DNA of 64,000 nucleotides from Actinomycetota bacterium (GTDB lineage: Bacteria; Actinomycetota; Acidimicrobiia; IMCC26256; VFJJ01), in contig VFJJ01000051.1 in assembly GCA_009886115.1 (NCBI GenBank), positions 105,715 to 169,714 on the forward strand. Direction: 5' to 3'. Every line of letters starts with the position of its first letter. Position 1 is the stretch's first letter. The translations under genes were made by a program, and so were the position numbers. The notes under the pieces were generated by a model. That model did no database searches. It saw only the letters and a program-made list of their open reading frames with translations, and was not told where the DNA came from. Shown one piece after another: positions 9,866 through 22,293 of the stretch.

Positions 9866-10396
9866 ATGAGCAGCGTGAAAACCGTTGTGCTCGGCGACCT
9901 CCCCCCGCCGCTCAGTGAGTTCCTGGCTCGTCGCCGCGCGCTGGGGCAGGATCTCTTCGACGAGGTGTGGGAGGGCGAGTATCACGTGGCACCCGCGGCA
10001 CACCCCTGGCACGGCTACATCGACCGCTGCCTCGCCGTGCTCCTCGAGCCCGCGGGCCGCCGGGCTGGCCTCATCGGAACCGGGCCTTTCAACCTCGGCG
10101 AGCCCGAGGACTTTCGGGTTCCCGATGGTGGCTACCACCGGGGCATGCCGTCTTCGGTGTTCGTCGCCACCGCGGCGATCGTGGTCGAGGTGATCTCACC
10201 CCACGACGAGACGTGGGAGAAGTTCGGCTTCTACGCCGCACACGGCGTCGAGGAAGTCGTGACCGCCGAGCCGGCTGAGGCGCGGCTCCAATGGTTCGTG
10301 CTCTCCGACACCACGGAGTACGTCGCAACCGATCGCAGCCCACTGCTCGGTGTCTCCGTGGCCGAGATCGCCTCGGCCATCGAGTGGCCCCGGTAG
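9866..10396 (+). CDS. Uma2 family (DUF820, PD-(D/E)XK-like) protein
   Basis: DEVWEGEYHVAPAAHPWHG, FRVPDGGY, AAIVVEVISPHDETWEKFGFYAAHGVEEV. Confidence 0.8.
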   Translation: MSSVKTVVLGDLPPPLSEFLARRRALGQDLFDEVWEGEYHVAPAAHPWHGYIDRCLAVLLEPAGRRAGLIGTGPFNLGEPEDFRVPDGGYHRGMPSSVFVATAAIVVEVISPHDETWEKFGFYAAHGVEEVVTAEPAEARLQWFVLSDTTEYVATDRSPLLGVSVAEIASAIEWPR

Positions 10397-10507
10397 GTGC
10401 ACCGCTCTGAGACGCGACTGACGCCGCTGCGCTAGAACATCGGCATCCAAGGTGGGCGTTCGATCGCTGCGCCCGCTCGCACGAGCATTCGCCGAAGGAG
10501 CACCGTC

Positions 10508-11611
10508 ATGCGCGGGATCGTCTACACCGGAGAAGCAGCCGAGATCCGCACCGATGTGGAGGTGCGCGGGCCCGGTCCATCGGAGGTGCTCGTGCGCATC
10601 GCTGCGGCGGGCGTGTGCCACAGCGACATCAGTTGCCTCGATGGCACCATCCCCTGGCCCACCCCGTTTCTGATGGGTCACGAGGGCGCCGGCGTGGTCG
10701 AAGAGGTCGGCTCCGAGGTCACCCAGGTCAAGAAGGGCGACCACGTCGTCGTGGCCACCATCTCGTCGTGCGGCAAGTGCCGCTGGTGCGGCATCGGCAA
10801 GACCTCGTGGTGCCGCTCCACGCTGGCCAACCGGCACGAGCCCTTCACCGTCGGCGGTGTGAAGGCCGGCAACTTCGCGGCGACGTCGTCGTTCGCCGAG
10901 GTGACGCTGATCAAGGAGATCCAGGCCGTCAAGATCCCCAAGGACGTGCCGCTCACCTCGGCGTGTCTCATCGCCTGCGGTGTCGTCACCGGCCTGGGCT
11001 CGGTGTTCAACCGGGCCAACATCCAACCGGGCCAGACCGCCGCGGTGTTCGGCGCGGGCGGCGTGGGCCTGTCGGTCATCCAGGCGCTGCGCATCAAGGC
11101 CGCGTCGCGCATCGTGGCCGTCGACGCCGTGGCCGGCAAAGCCGAGCTGGCCTTGAAGATGGGCGCCACCGACTTCGTCAACGCCTCCGAGGTCGACAGT
11201 GCCGAGGCCATCCGCGAGCTGTTCCCCCACAGCGCCGAGATGGTGCGTGGCCCCTTCGGTGCCGGCGGCGTCGACTGGTCGTTCGAGTGCGTCGGCCATC
11301 CGAAGGTGCTGGAGGCCGCGATCGAGGTGCTCGACTGGGGCGGCATCTGCGTCTCGGTCGGCCAACCCGCCCCCGGCGTCACCGTGCCCGTCCCCATCAC
11401 CCACCTCAACCAGGTCGACCGGGGTCTCATCGGCTCCCGTGCCGGCGGCGTCCGCCCCCAGCACGACATCCCGATGATCGTGCAGCTCTACCGCCAGGGC
11501 CTGTTCGACCTCGACTCCATGGTGTCGAAGACCTACCCCATGGAGGACTTCCACACCGTCGTCGACGACATGCACCACGGCAAGCTCGCACGCGGCGTCC
11601 TGACGTTCTGA
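10508..11611 (+). CDS. zinc-dependent alcohol dehydrogenase
   Basis: GVCHSDIS, GHEGAGVVEEVG, structural zinc CGKCRWCGIGKTSWC, GAGGVGLSVIQ. Confidence 0.92.
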   Translation: MRGIVYTGEAAEIRTDVEVRGPGPSEVLVRIAAAGVCHSDISCLDGTIPWPTPFLMGHEGAGVVEEVGSEVTQVKKGDHVVVATISSCGKCRWCGIGKTSWCRSTLANRHEPFTVGGVKAGNFAATSSFAEVTLIKEIQAVKIPKDVPLTSACLIACGVVTGLGSVFNRANIQPGQTAAVFGAGGVGLSVIQALRIKAASRIVAVDAVAGKAELALKMGATDFVNASEVDSAEAIRELFPHSAEMVRGPFGAGGVDWSFECVGHPKVLEAAIEVLDWGGICVSVGQPAPGVTVPVPITHLNQVDRGLIGSRAGGVRPQHDIPMIVQLYRQGLFDLDSMVSKTYPMEDFHTVVDDMHHGKLARGVLTF

Positions 11612-11689
11612 CGTCCTGACGTGATGTGACGGTCGGCCTCCGAGCGGGCGACGGTCAGTCCCGGACGACGCGACGACGAGGGTTTGTCG

Positions 11690-11790
11690 CGAGGATCCTG
11701 GCGAATGCTGGCACGCACGGAGTCGCCGACGACGAAATCCGCCACGCGATCGCCAACGCGGTCGTCGTCGCGGCCCGCTCGGCCGGGCCC
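11690..11790 (+). pseudogene. possible fragment of a small toxin-like protein (ILANAGTHGVADDEIRHAIANAVVV)
   Basis: Forward-strand peptide resembles the helix of small BrnT/DUF4258-like proteins; the rest is not recognisable. Confidence 0.25.
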
Positions 11791-11957
11791 CTCGAGAAGG
11801 CCCGATCGCCCACGATCGTGACGTGCGGGCGGTTGCCGGGCTTGGGCTCGCGGGCGGAGCGGGTGCCGCCCTTGGGCGTATGGGCGCAGGCGTGTGGGCG
11901 CGGCGCGGTGTCCGGATGTGGCACGAACGGGTCACTCCATGACCGGACGGGAGGGGT

Positions 11958-12300
11958 GTGGCCGACGAGGCACCGTACATGCGTGTCGAGGTGCCCGGGT
12001 TCGTGCTCCACGAGGAGCTGGGCCGGGGCGGCTACGCCGTGGTGTTCCGGGCCGCCCAGACGACGGTCGACGGTGGGGCGCACCTGCCGCTACCACGGCA
12101 GCCGGTAGCGACGAGACCATCAACGAGCGCACCACGTCGCTGGCCGTAACGACAACAGCGCCAGAGACGACGACGAGTGAGGCGACGGCACCCGAACGGC
12201 AACGATTCGCGGTCACCGACACCATCCCTGTCGGTGGCAGTCCTCAACCGTTCGTGTTGGCAGACAACGCCCTCTGGATAGCGTCGTCGACCTCGGCCCC
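11958..12300 (+). pseudogene. Ser/Thr kinase remnant: P-loop fragment joined out of frame to a sensor-domain fragment
   Basis: VPGFVLHEELGRGGYAVVFRAAQTTVDG (kinase glycine loop) in one frame, then TTSLAVTTTAPETTTSEATAPERQRFAVTDTIPVGGSPQPFVLADNALWIASSTS (linker plus YVTN/NHL-like) in another; the kinase core is missing. Confidence 0.6.
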
Positions 12301-12518
12301 GATGTGCTCGCGTTCCTCTGGCGAACGTCCCGTCGAGGACGGTCTCCTCCAGGTAGCCGAGGAGCTCATCGCGCCGCAGGGACAAGACCCGTCGACGTTC
12401 AGCGGACCCACGTTCGAGCTCATTGCGGAGGCGCCGGGGAATGCCTGGGTGTTGCACCGGCGACTCCAGCGCTCGCTGGTTCGGTTCGGCGGTGTTGCTG
12501 GTTGGCGACGGCCTGGGT

Positions 12519-13910
12519 TCAGGCGGCGGTGGTGCGGCCGGGTGGTGCGTCAGCGAGTTCGGCTAGCCATTGTCGGGTTTTCTCGGTGAGCCCGGGCGGG
12601 TGTTCGGGTGGTAGATATTCGCGTCCGTCTGGTCGAATCACCGTGACTTTGTCGGCGTGAGCATTGAACATGATCTGCCATCGTCCTTCATGAGCGAGAT
12701 GGTGATGATGCCAACAGAGATTCAGAAGATTCTCTGGCTCGGTCAGGCCGAGATTGGCCCAATGGGCGACATGGTGATGTTCGAGCCAGACGGTCCGGTC
12801 ACATCCGGGCCATCGGCAACGATGCTGATCGCGATGATCGACGATCCGGGCCATCCACGGTGGGATCCGGCGTGACTCACGGCCGATCCCGACGGTCAGG
12901 CCGGTCTGGTCGTCAGCGACGACCTGCCAACGACAATCACATGCGATTCGGCGCGCGGTTTCACCCGCGATCGCCCAACCAGCCCCCATCGTCGGCCCAA
13001 CCAACGGTGCACCAGCCCGACCCCCACCGCGACCGCCGGCACCCGTAGCGCTTGCAGCCAGAACGCCAGCACCCGTGTCACCGGCTTCCGTGTCGCAGCC
13101 GTGCTCGTCGTGCTCGTCGTGGTCGTCGCGCTGGTCGTGCCCGCGGTGCTCGTTGCTGTGCTGGTTGGTGTGGGTGACGGGTGGTTCGTCGGCGAGTTGC
13201 TCGGCGGTGACGTGAACGATCACGAGGGGCCGGGCCGGGTTCTGCGCGGTGATCTGGGGATCACCGGCGCACAGGTTCACGAGCACGTCAGCCATCCGCG
13301 CGGCTCGCGGTTCGGGTCCGCCTTCGGGCGTGTCCTCGGGGAGCACGGTCGGTCGGGGGAGGCTGTCGACGAGCCTGTTCAGGACGGTCTCGACGATCTC
13401 GGCCTGCTCACCAGCAAGTCGACCCCGGATCTGCAACGTCGAGTCCTTGCGACGCAGGAGTTGCACGAACCGGTCACGATGCTGATCGAACGCTTCCTTC
13501 TCCGAGACCGGCCGCAACGCGCGGGCATGCATCACCGTTTGATTGCACGACCAGCCCGGCGCCGCTTCGGCCAGATCAGCCTCAGTCTCGGGAGTTGCGA
13601 CCGCAGCCAGAAGCACGAGCTGGTCCCAAGAGATCCGACCTTCACGCCACGCATCCATCAACGCCGGGATCTCCTCAGCGCCCAGTGCGACGTCGACCTC
13701 TCGCCGCGCGGTGGCCAACGACAGGTTCAACCGGGCTGCGAGCCAGGACGCCACGGTCGGCATCCCGTCGTACAGGTGGCCTTTCCGTTCGTTGAACACC
13801 GCGATCACCTCGAGGTACTCGGAATGGATCGCGGTCATCAACGCCCGGAGCTGACCCAGCGTCTCCGCCAGATCATCCAACTCGCAATCCCCGAACCGAG
13901 CCGTATCCAT
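12519..13910 (-). CDS. DUF222 / HNH endonuclease domain protein (13E12 repeat family), copy 2
   Basis: Paralogue of copy 1: DTARFGDCELDDLAETLGQLRAL...; HNH RDQHRCRWPGCDRTVWLEHHHVAHWANLGLTEPENLLNLCWHHHHLAHEG. Start chosen by alignment to copy 1; the 602-aa ORF extends into non-conserved sequence. Confidence 0.88.
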   Translation of the reverse strand: MDTARFGDCELDDLAETLGQLRALMTAIHSEYLEVIAVFNERKGHLYDGMPTVASWLAARLNLSLATARREVDVALGAEEIPALMDAWREGRISWDQLVLLAAVATPETEADLAEAAPGWSCNQTVMHARALRPVSEKEAFDQHRDRFVQLLRRKDSTLQIRGRLAGEQAEIVETVLNRLVDSLPRPTVLPEDTPEGGPEPRAARMADVLVNLCAGDPQITAQNPARPLVIVHVTAEQLADEPPVTHTNQHSNEHRGHDQRDDHDEHDEHGCDTEAGDTGAGVLAASATGAGGRGGGRAGAPLVGPTMGAGWAIAGETARRIACDCRWQVVADDQTGLTVGIGRESRRIPPWMARIVDHRDQHRCRWPGCDRTVWLEHHHVAHWANLGLTEPENLLNLCWHHHHLAHEGRWQIMFNAHADKVTVIRPDGREYLPPEHPPGLTEKTRQWLAELADAPPGRTTAA

Positions 13911-14130
13911 CACCGACATGATACCAGCTGGGTGTGACAGTAACTCCTCGATATGAGCACCGGCTGAGATGTTCTTCACTCGATCATATGGAAGACAGGG
14001 GACGGCAGTTTCGATCGAGCCTGACACACCTCTCCTGGCGTCCTGGTGAGCCTCACCCGACGGATCTGTACAGTCACACAACGCACCGGAGTCGGGGCGG
14101 CGTCGACGGCAACGGAGCATGGCTGCGGTG

Positions 14131-14160
14131 CCTGAGCTCCACTGAGCTCCACTGAGCTCC
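14131..14160. repeat. 10-bp tandem repeat x3 (cctgagctcc/actgagctcc) upstream of an SDR gene
   Basis: cctgagctcc actgagctcc actgagctcc read directly. Confidence 0.9.
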
Positions 14161-14176
14161 ACAAGGGAGCGCGAAC

Positions 14177-14950
14177 ATGTTGCAGGGTAAGACGATCGTG
14201 GTGTCGGGGGTTGGGGCGGGGTTGGGGACGGAGATCGCGACGACGATCTTGCGTGACGGTGGCAACGTCGTGATCGGCGCCCGAACCGAGTCGACGTTGG
14301 CCGAGATCGCCAAGCAGCTCGACCCATCCGGCGCCCGGGTGGCGCACCGGGCGACTGACATCACCGTCGACGGTGACCCCGAAGCGCTGGTGGCCCTTGG
14401 GGTCGAGCGCTTCGGCGGGATCGACGGGCTGGTGAACGTGGCCGCGCTCGACCGGGTCATGGGCGGGATCGACGACACGTCGTGGGCCGACTGGGAGGCC
14501 ACGACGAAGACCAACGTGCTGGGCTCGATGCGCATGACCATCGCCGCGGCGGCGGCCCTCAGGGCCCGCGGGGGCTCGATCGTGTTCATCGGCTCGCAGG
14601 CGTCGCTCTACCCGCGGATCATGCAGACGGCGTACGCCGCCACCAAGGGGGCCATGCTCGCAGCCGTGCCCAGCCTGGCCCTCGAGCTCGGCCAGTACAA
14701 GATCCGCGTCAACACGGTCGTGGCCACGTGGATGTGGGGCCCGGCCGTGGAGGGCTACGTGACGATGTCGGCCGAGCAGCGGGGCGTGCCCGTCGAGGTG
14801 GTCAAGGGCGAGATCGAGAGCTTCTTCCCCATGCGGGAGATCCCCCGCGACGACGACGTCGCCGATTGCGTGAGCTTCTTCCTGTCGGACCGGGCCCGGA
14901 TGATCAGCGGTCAGATGCTGCTGGTGAACGGAGCCGAGTTCCCCCGCTGA
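14177..14950 (+). CDS. SDR family oxidoreductase
   Basis: GKTIVVSGVGAGLG, YAATKGA active-site region, C-terminal SGQMLLVNGAEF. Confidence 0.9.
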   Translation: MLQGKTIVVSGVGAGLGTEIATTILRDGGNVVIGARTESTLAEIAKQLDPSGARVAHRATDITVDGDPEALVALGVERFGGIDGLVNVAALDRVMGGIDDTSWADWEATTKTNVLGSMRMTIAAAAALRARGGSIVFIGSQASLYPRIMQTAYAATKGAMLAAVPSLALELGQYKIRVNTVVATWMWGPAVEGYVTMSAEQRGVPVEVVKGEIESFFPMREIPRDDDVADCVSFFLSDRARMISGQMLLVNGAEFPR

Positions 14951-15022
14951 GCTCGCCGAGCGCACCGACGGCGGCACCCAGTACCCGCCACACCGGCGCC
15001 AGCCGCGCCACGCGCACCAGAG

Positions 15023-16428
15023 TCATCCCGGCTCAAGCCCCGGCGAACGGGTCGCTACGAGGCCGCGCTGGCCGAGGCGGCGCGGCCCCGTCGCCAGGGG
15101 GATCGCCGCCGCGGTGGCGATCAAGCCGGCGATCGCCACGGCGACCATGGCCGAGTGGAACTCCGACACGGAGCCGCCCGGGGCCACGTCTCCGATGAGC
15201 GCCACGCCCAGCGCGGCGCCGGCCGTCCCGCCGATGCGGATGACGGTCTGGATCACGCCCGCGGTGAGGCCCAGCTTCTCGATCGGCGCCGTTCGAGCCG
15301 CTGCGCTGTTCACCCCGGGGAACAAGATGGCGTTGGCCGCCCCCACCAGCAGGGCCACGCCGAACCAGAGCCCGAGGTCGCGATCGTCGCCGGCGGCGGC
15401 CCGCAACCACAAGAGCGCCACCGAGAACGCCAGCCCGGCCGGAACCATGAGCGCCCGATGGCCGTAGCGGTCCATCAGCCGACCGGCCGGGATGCCGACG
15501 ACCGTCGACGCCAGGGTCATGGGAGTGAGGAGCAGCCCGGCCCGGCCGATCGAATAGCCCCAGCCCTTGGTGAGGAACTGCACGAACACGTAGAACGCCC
15601 CCCAGTAGGCAACCCCGACCGCCGCCGCGGCCACGGCATCGGCCCGGAACAACGGCGCCCTGAACACCGAGAGGTCGATGACGGGCGTGGGATGGCGGGT
15701 GCAACGCCAGACCAGCACCGCCAGCAAGACGGCCGACGCAACGAACGCCCCCATGGTGCGGGTGCCCGTCCAGCCCCAGTCGTTCGACTGGACGATGCCC
15801 AGGGCCAGCGTGGCCACGCCGACCATGATGAGCAGCGCCCCCAAGGGATCGGGGATGCGGGCGTCGGTCCCGACGGGCGACGGCTCGAGGAGGCGACGGG
15901 CGAGCACGAAGCACACCAACCCGACCGGGGTGATCAGGGCGAAGGCCCAACGCCACGAACCGGCGGAGATCACCAGCGCCCCGAGCGTCGGCGCTGCCGA
16001 AGCCACCGCGCTCGTGACCACCGCCCACACGCCCACGGCCGTCGCCCGACGTTCCGGGGGGAGGTTGCCCATGATGATCGCCAGCGCCGACGGGGTGAGC
16101 ATGGCCCCGCCGCAGGCCTGCACGATCCGAGCCGCGATCAACAGGGGAACGCTGGGTGCGACGGCAACGAGGAGCGAACCCGTGCTGAACAAGGTGATCG
16201 AGACCAGGAAGACCTTCCGGCGACCGATGCGGTCGGCCAGTCGGCCCGCGGGGATCAACAGCGAAGCGGCGACGATCGTGAACGACGTGAGCACCCACGA
16301 GAGCTGGGCGTTGGGCACGTCGGGGAAGCTGGCCCTGATCTCGGGATAGGCGACGAACATCAACGTGAGGTCGAAGGCGCTCATCCCCGAGGCCGCCGAG
16401 ACGACAACCAGGATCTTGGTCTCGCGCT

Positions 16429-16432
<4 letters not shown>
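15023..16432 (-). CDS. MFS transporter, DHA2-like
   Basis: Multiple TM segments; PAGRLADRIGRRKVFLVSITLFSTGSLLVA; about 14 predicted hydrophobic helices. Confidence 0.88.
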
Positions 16433-19232
<2,800 letters not shown>

Positions 19233-19255
19233 CCCGATTCCAGCACCTGGCGATC

Positions 19256-19280
19256 GGGCCCTACCCTGGCGATAGGGCCC
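19256..19280. terminator. bidirectional hairpin between convergent genes
   Basis: GGGCCCTA (19256-19263) / TAGGGCCC (19273-19280), inside a 19-bp tandem direct repeat (19246-19264, 19265-19283). Confidence 0.55.
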
Positions 19281-20647
19281 TATTCGAGCGGTGACCAACG
19301 CCGGTCGGGGTAGAGGGCGCAGGCCGGGGCGTGGAGCCATTCGAGCCGGTACGCCCGGCGGGCGAGGTACGGGAGCAGCGTCTCGTCGGGCAACGTCCGG
19401 GCCGTGATGGCGGCGTCGAGCGCGGCGAACCCGTCGGTCACGGTGGCCGGGGTCGCGCCGAGCACCCCGCCCATCTCGTCGCGCTCGATGGCCTCGATCG
19501 CTGCGCCGTAGCGGCGGCGACGGTCGATGCAGGCCACGAGGATCCCCACGTCGCCGGCACGGGCCCGGGCGAAGGCGTCGCCGATCGCCGGCGCCACGTC
19601 GTGGTCGAGCGCATAGCGAGCGGCCTCGGACAGGATGTCGCGCTCACCCGAGTCGGCCGACGGCATCTCGGGCCGCTCGACGGCGATGCCCATCGACTCG
19701 GCCATCGACTCAGCAGACGCCCGGTCGCCCACGTAGCGGTAGGCGAGATACCAGGCGATCGACTCGCGGGGATGGGCGTTCTGGGTCACGTAGTGGATGG
19801 GGATCATGCCCCGCACGTTCTGCTGCACCCGGTAGTAGCGGGCGGCCTCGAACGACACCGGTATCCCCGAAGCCTTCTCGTACAAGGGGAACAGCCCCCG
19901 AAGTCCTCCGGACGGGTTCCAGAACTCGCGAACGCAGATGTTGCCCAGGTCTTCCATCGGATCGCCGAGATGGCCCCACTCCCAGTCGATGACCGACGTG
20001 ACCCGATCGCCCGCGAACATGAAATTCACGGGCCCGGTGTCGCCCTGCACCAACGAGACGCGGGCGATCTGTTGAGGCTGGAACCGCCCGAGCCAGTCGA
20101 GGCAGTACCCGAGCAGCGGCTCCTGGGAACGGTACCCGGCCACGAACGGGCCCCACTGGGCGAGGAGCAGGTCGAGCTCGCCGAACGCGCACTCGGCGGC
20201 GGTGGTCGGCCGGGGCATGGGCGGCAGCGGGATCGAGTCGAGGTCGAGCGTGTGCATCTCGGCCACGACCTCCATGAAGTGCTCCATCACCCGCCGCTGC
20301 TGAACGGCGTCGTCGATCTTGTCGAGGTCGGAGCGTCCGGGCACCCGCTCGAAGAGCGTGCAGGCCAGCTCGTCGTTCTCGCCGTACACGTCGGGCACCG
20401 GCACCGCGGTCTCGCGCAACGCCCTGATGATCTGGGTCTCCTTGGCCAGCGACCACGGATTGCCGGGCACCCGCTCGCGTTCGAGGCGGAGGAACCCTTC
20501 GCAGACCGACCCGTCGGGCCGGGTCACGTCGACCACCCAGGCCTCACGCCGAGCGACATGACGGTAGAGCTGGGTGATCTCGCCGCCGCCGGTGCGAGCG
20601 ACCCACTCGAACATGCCGTCGGGGAGGTCGTGGGTGAAGGTGGCCAT
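19280..20647 (-). CDS. phosphotransferase family protein (APH-like kinase)
   Basis: LVQGDTGPVNFMFAGDRVTSVIDWEWGHLGDPMEDLGNICVREFW (Brenner-type HxD variant and DWE metal site). Confidence 0.85.
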   Translation of the reverse strand: MATFTHDLPDGMFEWVARTGGGEITQLYRHVARREAWVVDVTRPDGSVCEGFLRLERERVPGNPWSLAKETQIIRALRETAVPVPDVYGENDELACTLFERVPGRSDLDKIDDAVQQRRVMEHFMEVVAEMHTLDLDSIPLPPMPRPTTAAECAFGELDLLLAQWGPFVAGYRSQEPLLGYCLDWLGRFQPQQIARVSLVQGDTGPVNFMFAGDRVTSVIDWEWGHLGDPMEDLGNICVREFWNPSGGLRGLFPLYEKASGIPVSFEAARYYRVQQNVRGMIPIHYVTQNAHPRESIAWYLAYRYVGDRASAESMAESMGIAVERPEMPSADSGERDILSEAARYALDHDVAPAIGDAFARARAGDVGILVACIDRRRRYGAAIEAIERDEMGGVLGATPATVTDGFAALDAAITARTLPDETLLPYLARRAYRLEWLHAPACALYPDRRWSPLE

Positions 20648-20717
20648 CGTGAGGGCTCTCCCGGTCGCAGCGCGCCCCGTCAAGAACGCCGGGGCTCGGT
20701 CGGCGCACGCTAGAGCG

Positions 20718-21572
20718 TCACCCGCCGCCGAACCAGCGCTGCCGCAGCGGGAACAGGTAGCGGTCGGTCACCACGTTGAGAACCCGCCGAGCGTCTGCGA
20801 AATGCTCGGCCACGTGCGCGACCGCGGCGACCGTCCCCGCGTGGGGTCTCGGCACCGTCTGTGCCGCGAGCTGGTACCAGCGCGCGCCGAGCCGCTCGAG
20901 GAGCACCACGGCATCGGGTTGATCGTCGGGCGCGGCATCGGGCATCCGCGACACCCGGGAGAGTCGCCCCACGCTGATGGGGTCGAGGCCGTGCAGGGCC
21001 GTGCGATCGGGGAACACGCCGGTGAGGAACAGCGCCAGATCGCCCAGGCGCCTGAAGACGCCACCCCGCTCGGCCGGTGGGACGGCTTCCAGCAAGCCGG
21101 CCAAGGCGACGGGGTCGAGCTCATTGAAGCGGTGCTTGCGCCAGCCCCGTTCGGTGTGCACCCAGGTGACGCCCGACGCGACGTGCGTGTACGACGCGAG
21201 CAGCTCGACGAGCAGGAAGCGCCGCAGCGGATCGGCCACGAGGTCGCGCAACGACGACACCCCGAACACGGGCAGACGCTGGCGGGGTCCGGTCCATTCG
21301 AGGACGCTCGTCGACTCGTCGAGCACCGCCGCCGTCCGGTGCACCGCAACGGCGAACGCCAGGAACGGCGAGAGGAACGCGATCGTCTCCTGCCCCCACG
21401 CCTCCCCGAAGACGGCCGCCTCGGCCTCGGGCGACGCCAGCCGCGCCAACACGGGGCCGGGGCCGAGCAGCGCGAGGTCGGCTTCGGTGAGATGTTGGCG
21501 GTACCAGGCTTCCGACGGGTGGTTGGCGTCGGGCGGGTGGTGGGCTTCCGACATGTGCCGGGATTGTGGCAT
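20718..21572 (-). CDS. hypothetical protein
   Basis: 284-aa ORF with coherent composition; no recognised domain. Confidence 0.65.
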   Translation of the reverse strand: MPQSRHMSEAHHPPDANHPSEAWYRQHLTEADLALLGPGPVLARLASPEAEAAVFGEAWGQETIAFLSPFLAFAVAVHRTAAVLDESTSVLEWTGPRQRLPVFGVSSLRDLVADPLRRFLLVELLASYTHVASGVTWVHTERGWRKHRFNELDPVALAGLLEAVPPAERGGVFRRLGDLALFLTGVFPDRTALHGLDPISVGRLSRVSRMPDAAPDDQPDAVVLLERLGARWYQLAAQTVPRPHAGTVAAVAHVAEHFADARRVLNVVTDRYLFPLRQRWFGGG

Positions 21573-21586
21573 GAGCCCACCCCATC

Positions 21587-21635
21587 CAGCACCTGTCGCT
21601 CAACCGCACCCATCCCCCTCGAGCGACAGATGCTG
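21587..21635. repeat. intergenic inverted repeat, copy B (same stem as 4881-4931)
   Basis: CAGCACCTGTCGCTC (21587-21601) and GAGCGACAGATGCTG (21621-21635), 14/15 paired. Confidence 0.8.
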
Positions 21636-21698
21636 CACCGAGGGGAGCCGCCGACAGCAGCCGACAGCAGCCGCCGACTCTCCGCCTCCCGCTCTCCG

Positions 21699-22250
21699 CT
21701 ACCGGAGCGACGAGCGGAGCGAGGCCGGGAGCTCGTCGGGGCTGAGCTTGCGCATGTCGGCGAAGCCGTCGGCCGAGACGTAGCTGTCCTCGCCGATCAG
21801 CCTCCCGTCGGCGTCGTAGGGCCAGAAGACGACCATGCGGTCCTGGTACAGGTAGAAGCCCGACGGGTCGTCGACCGTGCGTCCCATGGCGTTCAGGGTC
21901 GCGCCCGGGTAGATGATGCGCATCACGCCCTCGAGCACGACACAGTCGTCGTCGACGACGAGACGTTCGACATCGAGCTCGAGGTTCGTGGCCCCGCTGT
22001 TGGCGAACGCGGTGTAGAAGTCTCTGACCGCCTGACGCCCCTTGGGTCCGGTGTCGCCAGCCGGGCCCCAGAAGTGGTACTCGGGATGCTCGCCCAGCGT
22101 CTCCATCAGCCCGTCGAGATCGGGGACGGCCTCAGCCTTCATGTGGGCCAAGACGTTGGCGAGGATCTGGCGCTTGCGGGGCGAGGTCTCGCGCCCGAGG
22201 CGCTCCTCGACCAGCCGCCAGGTCTTGGTGGCGTCGATCACCGGTGTCAT
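21699..22250 (-). CDS. nuclear transport factor 2 / SnoaL-like protein
   Basis: ALGEHPEYHFWGPAGDTGPKGRQAVRDFYTAFANSGA with a SnoaL-like pattern. Confidence 0.7.
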   Translation of the reverse strand: MTPVIDATKTWRLVEERLGRETSPRKRQILANVLAHMKAEAVPDLDGLMETLGEHPEYHFWGPAGDTGPKGRQAVRDFYTAFANSGATNLELDVERLVVDDDCVVLEGVMRIIYPGATLNAMGRTVDDPSGFYLYQDRMVVFWPYDADGRLIGEDSYVSADGFADMRKLSPDELPASLRSSLR

Positions 22251-22293
22251 GAAGGCGAGAGTAGACCCGACGCCATGCGCATCGCCCGCCGTC

